Assembly (NCBI RefSeq): GCF_024585265.1
Contig: NZ_CP036533.1
Span: forward strand, 1,240,001 to 1,304,000
Reading direction: 5' to 3'
DNA: 64,000 bases
From: Bradyrhizobium sp. WBAH42
Lineage (GTDB): Bacteria; Pseudomonadota; Alphaproteobacteria; Rhizobiales; Xanthobacteraceae
Every line of letters begins with the position of its first letter. Positions within the stretch are counted from its first letter, which is position 1. Of this stretch, positions 8,122-17,502 are shown piece after piece. The notes beneath the pieces are model-generated. The model made no database searches. It saw only the letters and a list, made by a program, of their open reading frames with translations, and was not told the origin of the DNA. A program made the position numbers and the translations under genes.

Positions 8122-9159
8122 TCAGGCCGATTTGCGCCTGACCGGGGCCGGAACCGGCTTTCCGCCGCGGGCGGCGAATTCGGCAAGCGCCCGTTCGGCG
8201 CAGACGACGCGGTTGCGGCCGAGGCGTTTGGCGACATAGAGCGCCTCGTCGGCGGCGCCGAGCAGCCGGTCCGGGCCGCCGTCGCTCCCATCAGGAACGT
8301 GGCTGGCGACGCCGACGCTGAGGGTGACGTGATCGCCGGCACCCATCGCACCATGGGCGATCGCCAAGGCCATGACGGCATAGCGGATCTGCTCGGCCAC
8401 CATGCAGGCGCTGTCGCAATCCATGTCGGGCAGGATCAGCGCAAACTCCTCGCCGCCATAGCGGCTGGCGAGATCGAGCGGGCGCACCGCGTGCCGGCTG
8501 ACGACGCCAGCAACCGCGCGCAGGCACTCGTCGCCGCTCTGGTGGCCGTGCTGGTCGTTGAACAGCTTGAAATGGTCGACGTCGACGAACAGCAGCGCCA
8601 GCGGCTTCTGCGTGCGCTGGGCGCGGGCCCATTCGCCGAGCAGCATCTGGTCGAAGGCGCGGCGGTTCGCCAAGCCGGTCAGCCCGTCCTTGGTGGCGAG
8701 CTCCTTCAGCGCCATCTCGGCGCGCTTCTGGTCGGTGAGGTCGCGCAGCGTCTCCACCACCGCAATCAGGTTGCCAGCCTCGTCGTGGATCGGGCCGGCG
8801 TCGATGGCGAGATAGAGCTGGCTGCCGAGCTTGGGCATCACGCACCAGTTCTCCGCGGAGAAGCCGAGCCCGTTGTGGCCGCGCGCGGCATATTCCGGAT
8901 AGTACTCCGGCAGCTGCTCGGGCCGGTCGAGCGCGACGAGGTCGGCAAGGCAGGGGCGCTTCGTCTCGTAGAACGCCTGCCAGTGCTTGCTGGTGCCGAT
9001 CACCTCCGAGGCGGCGACGCCGGTCAGCCGCTCGCAGGCCCTGTTCCAGATCACGACGCGGCGCTTCGGGTCGATCACGAAGGTCGGCACCACCAGGTGC
9101 TGCATCAGCCGCACCGCGTAGGAATCGGCGACATCGACGGTCCTGCGCGACTTCGGCAT
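8122..9159 (-). CDS. PAS-GGDEF diguanylate cyclase
   Basis: A 345-residue soluble protein: a PAS domain (about residues 15-145, with the typical DLTDQKRAE linker) followed by a GGDEF domain (about 150-320). The catalytic motif is GGEEF (235-239), a functional variant, and the inhibitory I-site RPLD sits exactly five residues before it, so product feedback is expected. It should make c-di-GMP from two GTP. Its ATG overlaps the last base of the upstream GGDEF-EAL gene's stop codon (TGATG), which implies translational coupling. The PAS domain lacks an obvious haem or flavin residue. Confidence in an active cyclase is high. Confidence 0.92.
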   Translation of the reverse strand: MPKSRRTVDVADSYAVRLMQHLVVPTFVIDPKRRVVIWNRACERLTGVAASEVIGTSKHWQAFYETKRPCLADLVALDRPEQLPEYYPEYAARGHNGLGFSAENWCVMPKLGSQLYLAIDAGPIHDEAGNLIAVVETLRDLTDQKRAEMALKELATKDGLTGLANRRAFDQMLLGEWARAQRTQKPLALLFVDVDHFKLFNDQHGHQSGDECLRAVAGVVSRHAVRPLDLASRYGGEEFALILPDMDCDSACMVAEQIRYAVMALAIAHGAMGAGDHVTLSVGVASHVPDGSDGGPDRLLGAADEALYVAKRLGRNRVVCAERALAEFAARGGKPVPAPVRRKSA

Positions 9160-12100
9160 CAGGCCACCGCAGCCACGGGCAAGGTCCCGGGCGAGCCATC
9201 GCCGGCACCGAACAGCTTGCGCACCTCGCTGGCCGGCTTCGGCGCGCTGAACAGATAGCCCTGCATCTGGGTGCAGCCGAGCGCGCGCAGCATGTCGCGC
9301 TGCGCCTCGGTCTCGACACCCTCGGCCACCGTCGTCATGCTGCTGGCGGAAGCGATGTTCACCACCGCCTGCACGATGACGGGCGAGCCGGTGGTCTCGG
9401 CGATGTCAGCGACGAAGCAGCGGTCGATCTTGATCTTGTCGAACGGGAAGCGCTTCAGATAGCTCAGCGAGGAGTAGCCGGTGCCGAAATCGTCGAGCGC
9501 GATGCGCACGCCGATCGCGCGGAACTGGTGCAGGATCGAGAGCGCCGCCTCGTCGTCGCGGATCAGCACGGCTTCGGTGATCTCGAGCTCGAGCCGGCGC
9601 GGGTCCAGCCCGGAGGCGGCGAGCGCGCTCGCAATGCGCAGCGCCAGCGTGTCGCATTTGAGCTGTACGGGCGAGACGTTGACCGCGACGCGCACATGCG
9701 CCGGCCAGGTCGCGGCCTCGTTGCAGGCCATGCGCAGCACCCAGTCGCCGAGCTCGGTGATCAGGCCGGTATCCTCGGCGACCGGAATGAACTCGGCCGG
9801 CGACACCATGCCGCGCTCGGGATGGCGCCAGCGCAGCAGCGCCTCGCAGCCGGAGACTTCGTTGGTGCGCAGGTCGACCAGCGGCTGATAGTGGATCTCG
9901 AAGCCGCCGTTCACCAGGGCCTGGCGCAGATCCTGCTCCATGCTGAGGCGCGCCTTGGCGCTGGCATCCATCTCCGGCTCGAAGAAGCGGTGGGTGCGGC
10001 GGCCCTCGGCCTTGGCGCCGTACATCGCGAGGTCGGCGTTCTTGATGAGTTGATCGAGGTCTGAGCCGTCCTGCGGCGCCAGCGCAATGCCGATGCTGGC
10101 ATCGGTCGAGAGCTGGTGGCCGAGGCAATGATAGGGCTGGCGGATCGCCTGGTAGATCCTCGTCACGAAGGACAGTACGTCCGCGGGGGACTGAATCCCG
10201 GTCTGGATCACCGCGAACTCGTCGCCGCCGAGCCGCGCGATCAGGTCGCCCTGTTTGAGGCAGCCGCGGAGGCGGCCTGCGATCGCCTTCAGCAACTCGT
10301 CGCCGACGTGGTGGCCGAGCGAATCGTTGATGCCCTTGAACTCGTCGACGTCGATATAGAGCAGCGCGAACTGGCAGCCATCGGCGACGTTCGCCAGCTC
10401 GCGTTCGATCTGCTCGCGGAACAGGGTCCGGTTCGGCAGGTCGGTCAGCGCATCGTAATGCGCCATATGCGCGATCTTCTCGTCGGCGCGCCGACGCTCG
10501 GTGACGTCGTCGATGACATGAATGAGATAGCGCGGCTCGCCGGCGCTGTCGTTGATGCCGATGCGGGTCGAGGTGATGTAGCGCAGGCCCATGCCGGGCA
10601 TCTGCCAGGCGTGCTCGTCCTTGAACAAGCCCTTGGCCGATTTCAGCGCCCTGCTGTCGTCGTCGGTGATGTGGGCGGCGGCCCCCTCGGGGAAGATGTC
10701 GAAGGCGGTCTTGCCGACGACGTCCTGGCGGGACTGGCCGAACAGCTGCTCGGCGACGACGTTGAGTAGCAGATATTGCCGCGTCCGAGCGTCCTTCACG
10801 GTGATCTGCGACGGGATGTGGTCGATGATCTCGCGCAGGAAGGTGTAGTTGCGGTCGCGCTCCTGTTCCAGGTTGCGGCGCTCAGTGATGTCCTCGATCG
10901 TGGCGACCCATCCGCCCTGTGCGAGCGGCGTGTTGATGACCTGGAAGGCGCGGCCATTGGCCAGTTGATGGGTCAGCGTCGAGACCGTGCCTTCGGCGAC
11001 GACCCGCATGACCTCGGCGCAAAACGCCTCGACGTCGCCGTCGAACGCGCCGCGCCCCTTGCGATGATACATCGCCTCTCGGATGTGACAGCCGGGCTTG
11101 ATGACGTCGTGCGACAGGCCGAACATCTCGGCGTAGCGGCGGTTGCAGGTGACGATGGTGCCGCCGGCGTCGTACAGGATCAGCCCTTGCGACATGTTGT
11201 TGAGGGCGGTGTCGAGTCGGAGCCGCTCCGCCTCGATCCGCTGCTGGGTCTCGCGGTTCTGCCGGTTGATCTGGCGGATGATCAGATAGAGGATCAGCGC
11301 GATCACGCCCGCCGAGAAGCCCGCCGTTGCCACCATGAAGCCGGTCTGCTGCCGCCAGTCCGCGAGCGCCGCTGCCGTGATGTTGGTGGCGATGATGACC
11401 AGCGGGAAATGCGTCAGCGACGCGGCCGAGCCGAGCCGCTCCTCGCCGGTGACGGGGCTCCTGCCGCGGAGCGTCTGCTGACCGCCTTCGGCCAGCACTT
11501 TCTGCATCAGCGGCGCGTCCTTGAAGTTCCGCCCGATCAGTTCCTCGGCGTGCGGATAGCGCGCCAGCAACTTGCCCTCGCGGTCGAGCAGCGAAATGGC
11601 CGTGCCGTCGGCGAGCGCGACCGATGCGAAGTATTGCTGATAGCTGTCCGGATCGATCCGCCGCACCATGGCGCCGAGGAAGGTGCCGTCCGCGCCGCGC
11701 AGCCGGCGTGCGACGACCGTGGTCCATTTGCCGATCAGGAAGCTGCGGACCGATTCCAGGATCACCGGCTCGGCCGCCGGGTTAAATTTGAACGACTGGA
11801 AATAGGCGCGCGAGGAGACGTTGATCTTGGGCAGCGGCTGGGCCCGCGACCAGTTGATCAGCTCGCCCTCGGCATCGTAGATCGCGATGTCGCCGAGATA
11901 CGACACGGAGCTGATCTTGCTGCGCAGCATCTGGTTGGCCGCAGGCCCGGACATGCGCTCGCGGAACATCGCAGGCGAGGTGATCTCCGGCAGGTTCATC
12001 TGCCCGATCAGGTCGGCGGCGACGACGTCGGAATCCTCGAATTGCTGATCGAAATGCCGCGCGATCAGCTTCACCGTGTTTTCAAGCTCGCGTTCGCGGT

Positions 12101-12281
12101 TGGCGAGGGTCCGCTCGCGAAACTCGCCGACGGCTACCGCCGTGGCGATGAAGATTCCCGCGACCAGAAACACGCCGCACAGGGTCAGCCACAGGACGGG
12201 ACCACGGCGCGCCAAGGCCTCCCAGCCGTTTCTCGCGGCTAGAGACATTCCGGCTGCTACCCTGGCAAAGACCTGGCGCAT
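9159..12281 (-). CDS. Membrane-bound PAS-GGDEF-EAL c-di-GMP enzyme
   Basis: A 1040-residue protein. Order of parts: a membrane segment (about 29-50), a periplasmic Cache-like sensor domain (about 55-320), a second membrane segment (LIILYLI region near 340), two PAS domains, a GGDEF domain with intact RLGGDEF, and an EAL domain with EALLRW, N-V-S and DDFGTGYSSL blocks. Both catalytic motifs look complete, so it may make, break, or switch between making and breaking c-di-GMP in response to an external ligand. The ATG at 12281 has a strong ribosome site (GAGGGGGA). It is the first gene of a coupled pair with the PAS-GGDEF cyclase downstream. Confidence 0.92.
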   Translation of the reverse strand: MRQVFARVAAGMSLAARNGWEALARRGPVLWLTLCGVFLVAGIFIATAVAVGEFRERTLANRERELENTVKLIARHFDQQFEDSDVVAADLIGQMNLPEITSPAMFRERMSGPAANQMLRSKISSVSYLGDIAIYDAEGELINWSRAQPLPKINVSSRAYFQSFKFNPAAEPVILESVRSFLIGKWTTVVARRLRGADGTFLGAMVRRIDPDSYQQYFASVALADGTAISLLDREGKLLARYPHAEELIGRNFKDAPLMQKVLAEGGQQTLRGRSPVTGEERLGSAASLTHFPLVIIATNITAAALADWRQQTGFMVATAGFSAGVIALILYLIIRQINRQNRETQQRIEAERLRLDTALNNMSQGLILYDAGGTIVTCNRRYAEMFGLSHDVIKPGCHIREAMYHRKGRGAFDGDVEAFCAEVMRVVAEGTVSTLTHQLANGRAFQVINTPLAQGGWVATIEDITERRNLEQERDRNYTFLREIIDHIPSQITVKDARTRQYLLLNVVAEQLFGQSRQDVVGKTAFDIFPEGAAAHITDDDSRALKSAKGLFKDEHAWQMPGMGLRYITSTRIGINDSAGEPRYLIHVIDDVTERRRADEKIAHMAHYDALTDLPNRTLFREQIERELANVADGCQFALLYIDVDEFKGINDSLGHHVGDELLKAIAGRLRGCLKQGDLIARLGGDEFAVIQTGIQSPADVLSFVTRIYQAIRQPYHCLGHQLSTDASIGIALAPQDGSDLDQLIKNADLAMYGAKAEGRRTHRFFEPEMDASAKARLSMEQDLRQALVNGGFEIHYQPLVDLRTNEVSGCEALLRWRHPERGMVSPAEFIPVAEDTGLITELGDWVLRMACNEAATWPAHVRVAVNVSPVQLKCDTLALRIASALAASGLDPRRLELEITEAVLIRDDEAALSILHQFRAIGVRIALDDFGTGYSSLSYLKRFPFDKIKIDRCFVADIAETTGSPVIVQAVVNIASASSMTTVAEGVETEAQRDMLRALGCTQMQGYLFSAPKPASEVRKLFGAGDGSPGTLPVAAVA

Positions 12282-12460
12282 TCCCCCTCACTGGAGGACC
12301 AGGAATACACCGCACAAATGGCGCAAACCTTAGGAAAGCCAGTTACCTAAGCATTAATGCAGCTGGGCTGATCGCACATCCATATGCAGCACCGCGGGTA
12401 TCACGCACGAGGATTGTGTCGCGCGCGCCGCAATCACAGCGCTGCATCATGAATCATCGG

Positions 12461-13546
12461 TTAATGCGAGGGGCCGGCGGTCTTCTTGCCGCCGCCATGG
12501 CGCAGCCGCCCGACCACGCCGGTCGGGAAGAAATAGACGCTGGCGATGAACAGCAGCCCGAGCCAGAGCAGCCAGCGGTCGGGATGCAACAGCCCCGGCA
12601 GCAACGGCAGGCCGGCTTCGTCCGCCGCCTTGGAGGCGACGCCCATCAGCGACTGCAGATAGTTCTGCGCGAGGATGAAGATGGTGGCGCCGATGATCGC
12701 GCCGTAAATCGTGCCCATGCCGCCGATCACCACCATCAGCAGGATGTCCAGCATGATCGAGAAGCTGAGCGAGGTGTCGGGACCTGCATAGCGCAGCCAC
12801 AGCGCGTTCAGGATGCCGGCGCTGGCGGCGACCAGGGCCGCAAGGCAGTTGGCGTAGGTCAGGTGGAACACGGTGCGGAAGCCGAGCGCCTCGGCGCGAA
12901 AGCGGTTCTCGCGGATCGCCTGCAGCACGCGCCCGAACGGCGAGTTCACCACGCGGAGCAGAGCGAGGATCATCAGCGCCGAGATCGCGAACACCAGATA
13001 GAAGGTCAGGATGCGGCCGTTGACCTCGAAGCCGAACAGGTTCTTGGAGATCAACACCGTGCCGGGACGCAGCAGTTCGGGGAGCTGGAAGCTGCGCCCG
13101 TCCTCGCCGCCCGTGAGCCATGAGAGCTGCGAGGCCAGCACCTGGAAGGCCGAGGCGACCGCGAGCGTGATCATGGCAAAGAAGATCGCGGCGACCCGCA
13201 GCGAGAACAGCCCGATCGCCAGCGCGAGCAGGGCGGCGAGCGGCAGGCCGGTGACGATCCCGGTGCCGACCGCCGCCCAGTTCGGGCCCATCCCGTATAG
13301 CGCGATTGCGATGGCGTAGCTGCCGATGCCGTAGAACATGGTGTGAGCGAACGACACCGACCCGGTATAGCCGAGCAAGAGATCGTAGGAAGCGACGAGG
13401 GCTGCGAAGATGCAGATCTTGGCCGCGACGTTCAGCGCCTTGGCACCCGGAAACAGGAACGGCGTCGCCGCCAGCGCCAGGATGATGACAACGAGAACGA
13501 GGGTCAGGACGCGGCTGCGCGGCGGATCGCCCGAGAGGATCATCAT
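12461..13546 (-). CDS. livM: Branched-chain amino acid-type ABC transporter permease LivM
   Basis: A 361-residue permease with about ten membrane segments. The family block LLGYTGSVSFAHTMFYGIG near residue 55 and the conserved EAA-like loop ENRFRAEALGF identify LivM. It pairs with LivH to form the channel of a hydrophobic amino acid (HAAT) transporter. The start ATG at 13546 overlaps the livH stop as ATGA, a classic coupled junction. It is the last gene of the livG-F-H-M unit. The C-terminus is longer than the minimal LivM and ends in a basic tail (RLRHGGGKKTAG). The true substrate need not be an amino acid; HAAT systems also carry amides and carboxylates. Confidence 0.92.
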   Translation of the reverse strand: MMILSGDPPRSRVLTLVLVVIILALAATPFLFPGAKALNVAAKICIFAALVASYDLLLGYTGSVSFAHTMFYGIGSYAIAIALYGMGPNWAAVGTGIVTGLPLAALLALAIGLFSLRVAAIFFAMITLAVASAFQVLASQLSWLTGGEDGRSFQLPELLRPGTVLISKNLFGFEVNGRILTFYLVFAISALMILALLRVVNSPFGRVLQAIRENRFRAEALGFRTVFHLTYANCLAALVAASAGILNALWLRYAGPDTSLSFSIMLDILLMVVIGGMGTIYGAIIGATIFILAQNYLQSLMGVASKAADEAGLPLLPGLLHPDRWLLWLGLLFIASVYFFPTGVVGRLRHGGGKKTAGPSH

Positions 13547-14553
13547 CGGCTGGTCACCGCATAGAGGCCGCGCGGCCGCCACATCAGAATGGCGACCATC
13601 AGCAGGATGTTGGAGACGAGGGCGAGCTTCGGCACCAGGAAGCCGCCGTAATTGGCGACCATGGCGACCAGGATGGCGCCGATGAAGCAGCCGCCGATCG
13701 ATCCCAGCCCGCCGATGATGACGACGATGAAGATCAGCACGGTGAGGTCGTCGCTCATCGAGGCGTGGACCTGCTCGCGATAGAGCGCCCACATCACGCC
13801 ACCGAGGCCGGCCAGCGCCGATCCCGTCATGAACACGCCGAGGAACAGGCGGCGGATGCGATAGCCGAGCGCCTCGACCATCTCGCGGTTCTCGACGCCG
13901 GCGCGGATCAGAAGGCCGAGCTTGGTGCGGTTGAGCACGAGCTGGATGGCGATGAAGACAGAAAGTCCGATCAACATCGCCAGCACGCGGTACTTGGCGA
14001 TCGCGACGTCGCCGAGGATGAAGGAGCCGCGCAGCGAGGCCGGCAGCGGCATCGGGATGATCTGCGGTCCCCACAGCGCATAGAGCGTCTGTTCCGCAAC
14101 AATGAGGCCGCCGGTCGTCATCAGGATCTGCTTCAGGTGCTGGCCGTAGACGGGGAGGATCAGCACGCGCTCGACGACGAGGCCGAGCGCGCCGGAGACC
14201 GCCATCGAGAGCAGCGCAGCCGGGGCCAGCACCGCGAGGTTCGTCCAGAGCGAGTCGGCCTGGATGGACGCCGCGAACGGCGCCAGAACGAGCGTGGCAA
14301 CATAGGCGCCGACGGCGATGAAGGCGCCATGGCCGAAATTGAGCACGTCCATCAGGCCGAACACCAGCGTGAGCCCTGAGGCCATGATGAAGATCATCAT
14401 GCCCATGGCAAGGCTCGCGGCGGTCAGGGTCAGCCAGGACGAGGTCGATCCGATCAGCGGGATCATCAGCAGCGCCAGCGCCACCGGCAGCAGGATCGGC
14501 GCGAGGTCGCGCTTCGGCTTCGGCAGCGGATCGGTTGCGGCAAGGTCTGTCAC
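13543..14553 (-). CDS. livH: Branched-chain amino acid-type ABC transporter permease LivH
   Basis: A 336-residue permease with the LivH hallmark GLTLVFGLMDVLNFGHGAF near residue 65 and the cytoplasmic loop ENREMVEALGY that contacts the ATPases. I start it at a GTG (14553), because the GTG overlaps the livF stop codon as GTGA and is preceded by GGAGG at good spacing; the open frame upstream of this point is out-of-frame noise inside livF. It has an N-terminal cytoplasmic stretch of about 20 residues (DPLPKPKRD) before the first membrane segment. It works with LivM, LivF, LivG and the binding protein LivK encoded upstream. Confidence 0.92.
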   Translation of the reverse strand: MTDLAATDPLPKPKRDLAPILLPVALALLMIPLIGSTSSWLTLTAASLAMGMMIFIMASGLTLVFGLMDVLNFGHGAFIAVGAYVATLVLAPFAASIQADSLWTNLAVLAPAALLSMAVSGALGLVVERVLILPVYGQHLKQILMTTGGLIVAEQTLYALWGPQIIPMPLPASLRGSFILGDVAIAKYRVLAMLIGLSVFIAIQLVLNRTKLGLLIRAGVENREMVEALGYRIRRLFLGVFMTGSALAGLGGVMWALYREQVHASMSDDLTVLIFIVVIIGGLGSIGGCFIGAILVAMVANYGGFLVPKLALVSNILLMVAILMWRPRGLYAVTSR

Positions 14554-15272
14554 TGATGCGCCTCCAGGCTCAGGCCGAGCAGCCGCTCCTGCAGCGGCAC
14601 GTCGGCGGCGAGCGCCGCCATCTCGCCGCGATGAACGATGGTGCCGTTGTCCATGACCAGCACGTTGTCGCCGAGCTCGCGGGCGGCAAAGAAATTCTGT
14701 TCGACCAGGAGGATCGTCGCGCCCTTGCGCTTGATCTCCTTCAGGCACTCGATCAGCGCCATGACGATGGCGGGCGCGAGGCCCTTGGTCGGCTCGTCGA
14801 TCAGGAGCAGCTTGCGCGGCTCGATGATGGCGCGGGCGATCGACAGCATCTGCTTCTGCCCGCCCGACAGGCTCCCCGCGCGCGACAGCCAGAAGCGGCG
14901 CAGTGCCGGGAAGAAGCCGAAGATCCAATCCAGCTGCGTGTCGTCGAGCGGCGCGTCGCGCGCGGCCAGCACCAGGTTCTCCTTCACCGTGAGGTCGGAG
15001 AACACCGCCATGCTCTCCGGCACGTAGCCGACGCCGAGCCGGGCGATGTCCGGCGTCGCAAGGCTCTCGATGCGCTGGCCTGCGAGGGTGATCTCGCCCT
15101 TCGAGGCCTGCCACAGGCCCATGATGGTGCGCAGCGTCGTGGTCTTGCCGGCGCCGTTGCGACCGAGCAGCATCGTGACCTGTCCTTGCGGCACCGTGAG
15201 ATCGATGCCCTGGAGGATGTGATAGCGCCCGATATGGGTGTGCACGCCGGAGACCTTGAGGAGATCGCTCAT
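14550..15272 (-). CDS. livF: HAAT-type ABC transporter ATPase LivF
   Basis: A 240-residue ABC ATPase with Walker A GRNGAGKTT (about 37-45), signature LSGGQ, Walker B LLLIDEP and the switch histidine replaced in the usual LivF way (LLVEQN). The typical TVKENL motif follows the Q-loop. It is one of two ATPases of the transporter; its start overlaps livG by 4 bases and its end overlaps the livH GTG start, so all four genes are translated together. Confidence 0.93.
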   Translation of the reverse strand: MSDLLKVSGVHTHIGRYHILQGIDLTVPQGQVTMLLGRNGAGKTTTLRTIMGLWQASKGEITLAGQRIESLATPDIARLGVGYVPESMAVFSDLTVKENLVLAARDAPLDDTQLDWIFGFFPALRRFWLSRAGSLSGGQKQMLSIARAIIEPRKLLLIDEPTKGLAPAIVMALIECLKEIKRKGATILLVEQNFFAARELGDNVLVMDNGTIVHRGEMAALAADVPLQERLLGLSLEAHQ

Positions 15273-16042
15273 GCTGCGCTCCCTGCGTTCTTGGGCGCGA
15301 CGCCGAGATAGGCTTCCTGCACGATCGGCGAGGCGATCACTTCGGCAGGCACGCCGTCGGCCACCAGCTGTCCGTTATGCAGCACGATGATGCGGTCCGC
15401 GAGCGAGCGCACCACGTCCATCTTGTGCTCGACCAGCAAGATGATCTTGCTCCTGTCCTGCTTGAGCTGCGCGATCAGGTTGAGGACGACGGGCACCTCG
15501 TCGATGCTCATGCCGGCGGTCGGCTCGTCGAACATGAACACCTTTGGCTCCAGCGCGATCATCAGGGCCACTTCCAGCTTGCGCTGGTCACCATGCGACA
15601 GCGCGGTCGCAGTGACGCCGCGGCGATTGCCGAGCGCAACCTGGTCGAGAATGGCATCGGCGCGCGCGATCAGGTCGCGCCGCACCATCCAGGGCCGCAG
15701 CATGTCGTAATGGGTGCCGCTGGCAGCCTGCACCGCGAGGCGGACATTCTCTTCCACCGTCAGGTTGGGAAACAGGTTGGTGAGCTGGAACGCGCGTCCG
15801 AGACCCGCACGGGTTCGCATCGGCGCGGAATGCTGGGTGATGTCGGTGCCGTCAAACAGGATGCTGCCGCCAGACGCCCGCAGCTGGCCCGAGATCAGAT
15901 TGAAATAGGTGGTCTTGCCGGCGCCGTTCGGCCCGACGATGGCGGTAAGCTCGCCCGGGCGAAACGTGCAGGAGACATTGTTGACCGCGACATGCCCGCC
16001 GAAGCGGATGGTGAGGTCGCGGGTTTCGAGGGTGAGCGGCAT
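15269..16042 (-). CDS. livG: HAAT-type ABC transporter ATPase LivG
   Basis: A 257-residue ABC ATPase with Walker A GPNGAGKTT, a LivG-type RAFQLTNLFPNLTVEENV Q-loop region, signature LSHGDQ (the normal LivG variant of LSGGQ), Walker B VFMFDEPTAGMS and LLVEHKMDVV. It pairs with LivF. It is the first of the four tightly overlapping transporter genes; the binding-protein gene lies 169 bases upstream, with a palindromic repeat in between that could lower the downstream expression level relative to livK. Confidence 0.93.
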   Translation of the reverse strand: MPLTLETRDLTIRFGGHVAVNNVSCTFRPGELTAIVGPNGAGKTTYFNLISGQLRASGGSILFDGTDITQHSAPMRTRAGLGRAFQLTNLFPNLTVEENVRLAVQAASGTHYDMLRPWMVRRDLIARADAILDQVALGNRRGVTATALSHGDQRKLEVALMIALEPKVFMFDEPTAGMSIDEVPVVLNLIAQLKQDRSKIILLVEHKMDVVRSLADRIIVLHNGQLVADGVPAEVIASPIVQEAYLGVAPKNAGSAA

Positions 16043-16090
16043 GAGAAATTTCGATCGGATTTGGATGAAGATCTATCCACGATCACGGTG

Positions 16091-16200
16091 GGCTCCCTCC
16101 CCCGCGTGCGGGGGAGGGGTGGGGAGAGGGTGTTTCCGCACGCGAGAACCCCCAAGGGGAGAGAGCCATCTCCCGGCCTCTCCCGCAAGCGGGAGAGGTG
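16091..16200. repeat. Palindromic intergenic repeat, family D copy 1
   Basis: A pair of GC hairpins: CCTCCCCCGCGTGCGGGGGAGG at one end and CCTCTCCCGCAAGCGGGAGAGG at the other, separated by about 60 bases. A relative with the same CTCTCCCC/GGGGAGAG arms is at 61761-61897. It sits between livK and livG, genes that read in the same direction. Confidence 0.75.
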
Positions 16201-16211
16201 AAGCAAGGAAC

Positions 16212-17396
16212 CTACCGCTTGTTCTTGATCGGAACGTCCATGTCCTCGATCTTCAGCTCGCGCACCGGCTCGAGCACGGCCCAGGCGACGTTCGGATCGA
16301 CCTTGACCTTGAAGTGATACATGCTCTGCAGCGCCTGATGGTCCTCTTTCCGGAACACCATCTTCCCCTTGGGCGTATCGAACTCCAGGCCTTCCATCGC
16401 GGTGATCAGCTTCTCGGAGTCGGTCGACTTCGCCTTGGTGACGGCGGCGACGACCGACATCGCGGCCGCAAAACCGCCCGCGGTGAAGAAGTCCGGCGGC
16501 GCGTTGAAGCGCTTCTGGTGCTCGGCGACCAGCCAGTCGTTCACCGGGTTCTTGGGGATCTCATAGAAGTAATAGGTCGCGCCTTCCATGCCGGGCAGGC
16601 CCTTGTAGGCTGCGAGCGCCGGCAGGATGTTGCCGCCGGTGGAGAGCTCGATGCCATAGCGCTTCGGATCCATGTCCTGGAGCTTGGCCAGCGGATTGCC
16701 GGCGCCGGCCCAGATCACCCAGATCACCTTGCGACCGGGCTTGTCCTTCAGCGCGTCGAATAGGCGTTGGCCGACCGCGGTGAAGTCGGTGGTCGAGGTC
16801 GGGGCATATTCTTCCGCCGCGAGCGTCGCACCGGTCTTGGCGAGCGCCTCCTTGAAGGCGGCGACGCCGTCGCGGCCGAAGGCGTAGTCCTGCGCCAGCG
16901 TCGCCACGGTGACGCCCTGCTTGCCGATCGCGACCGCGTTGGAGATCGCGTCCTGCGAGGAGTTGCGCGCGGTGCGGAAGATGTAGCGATTCCACTTCTC
17001 GCCGGTAATCTGGTCCGCGACCGCGGGCTCGACGATCAGGATCTTCTTGTTCTCCTCGGCGACGGGAAGAATGGCGAGCGCCGCGGCCGACGACGTCGTG
17101 CCGATCGCGATGTCGGCCTTGTCGTCCTGATAGGCTTCCGCGAGCGCGGCCTTGGCGAGGTCGGGCTTGCCCTGGTCGTCCTTGGTGATGATGACGATCT
17201 TGCGGCCGTCGAGCGTCATGCTGCCTTTGGTGGCGTATTCGAAGCCCATCTTCAGGCCGGTCTCGGTCTGCTTGGCGTAGGCTTCGAGCGGACCGGTCTT
17301 GCCGTAGATCAGCGCGATCTTGAGATCGTCGGCCAGCGCGGAGGTGCCCGCGCCGAGCGCGAGAATGGTTGTTGCTATGATGAGTGATCGACGCAC
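16212..17396 (-). CDS. ABC transporter substrate-binding protein (LivK-like)
   Basis: A 394-residue periplasmic binding protein of the type I (Leu/Ile/Val, amide) class. The N-terminus is a signal peptide (RRSLIIATTILALGAGTSALA, cleaved near residue 23), and the mature start KIALIYGKTGPLEAYAKQTETG is characteristic of this class. I start it at GTG 17396, since AGGAGGG lies 6-7 bases upstream; the open frame continues further but without support. It would deliver a small organic ligand to LivHMGF. Its position immediately after a CoA-transferase gene and downstream of a sigma54 promoter suggests a carboxylic acid rather than a plain amino acid, but that is inference. Confidence 0.9.
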   Translation of the reverse strand: MRRSLIIATTILALGAGTSALADDLKIALIYGKTGPLEAYAKQTETGLKMGFEYATKGSMTLDGRKIVIITKDDQGKPDLAKAALAEAYQDDKADIAIGTTSSAAALAILPVAEENKKILIVEPAVADQITGEKWNRYIFRTARNSSQDAISNAVAIGKQGVTVATLAQDYAFGRDGVAAFKEALAKTGATLAAEEYAPTSTTDFTAVGQRLFDALKDKPGRKVIWVIWAGAGNPLAKLQDMDPKRYGIELSTGGNILPALAAYKGLPGMEGATYYFYEIPKNPVNDWLVAEHQKRFNAPPDFFTAGGFAAAMSVVAAVTKAKSTDSEKLITAMEGLEFDTPKGKMVFRKEDHQALQSMYHFKVKVDPNVAWAVLEPVRELKIEDMDVPIKNKR

Positions 17397-17502
17397 GATG
17401 GTCCCTCCTGATTCAAAGTTTCTCGGCAACAGCGATTTGCACAACGTTACAGACATTGCAATTGAACCTTCCGCCTGAGCATCTCGGCCTCTCGAACATG
17501 CA

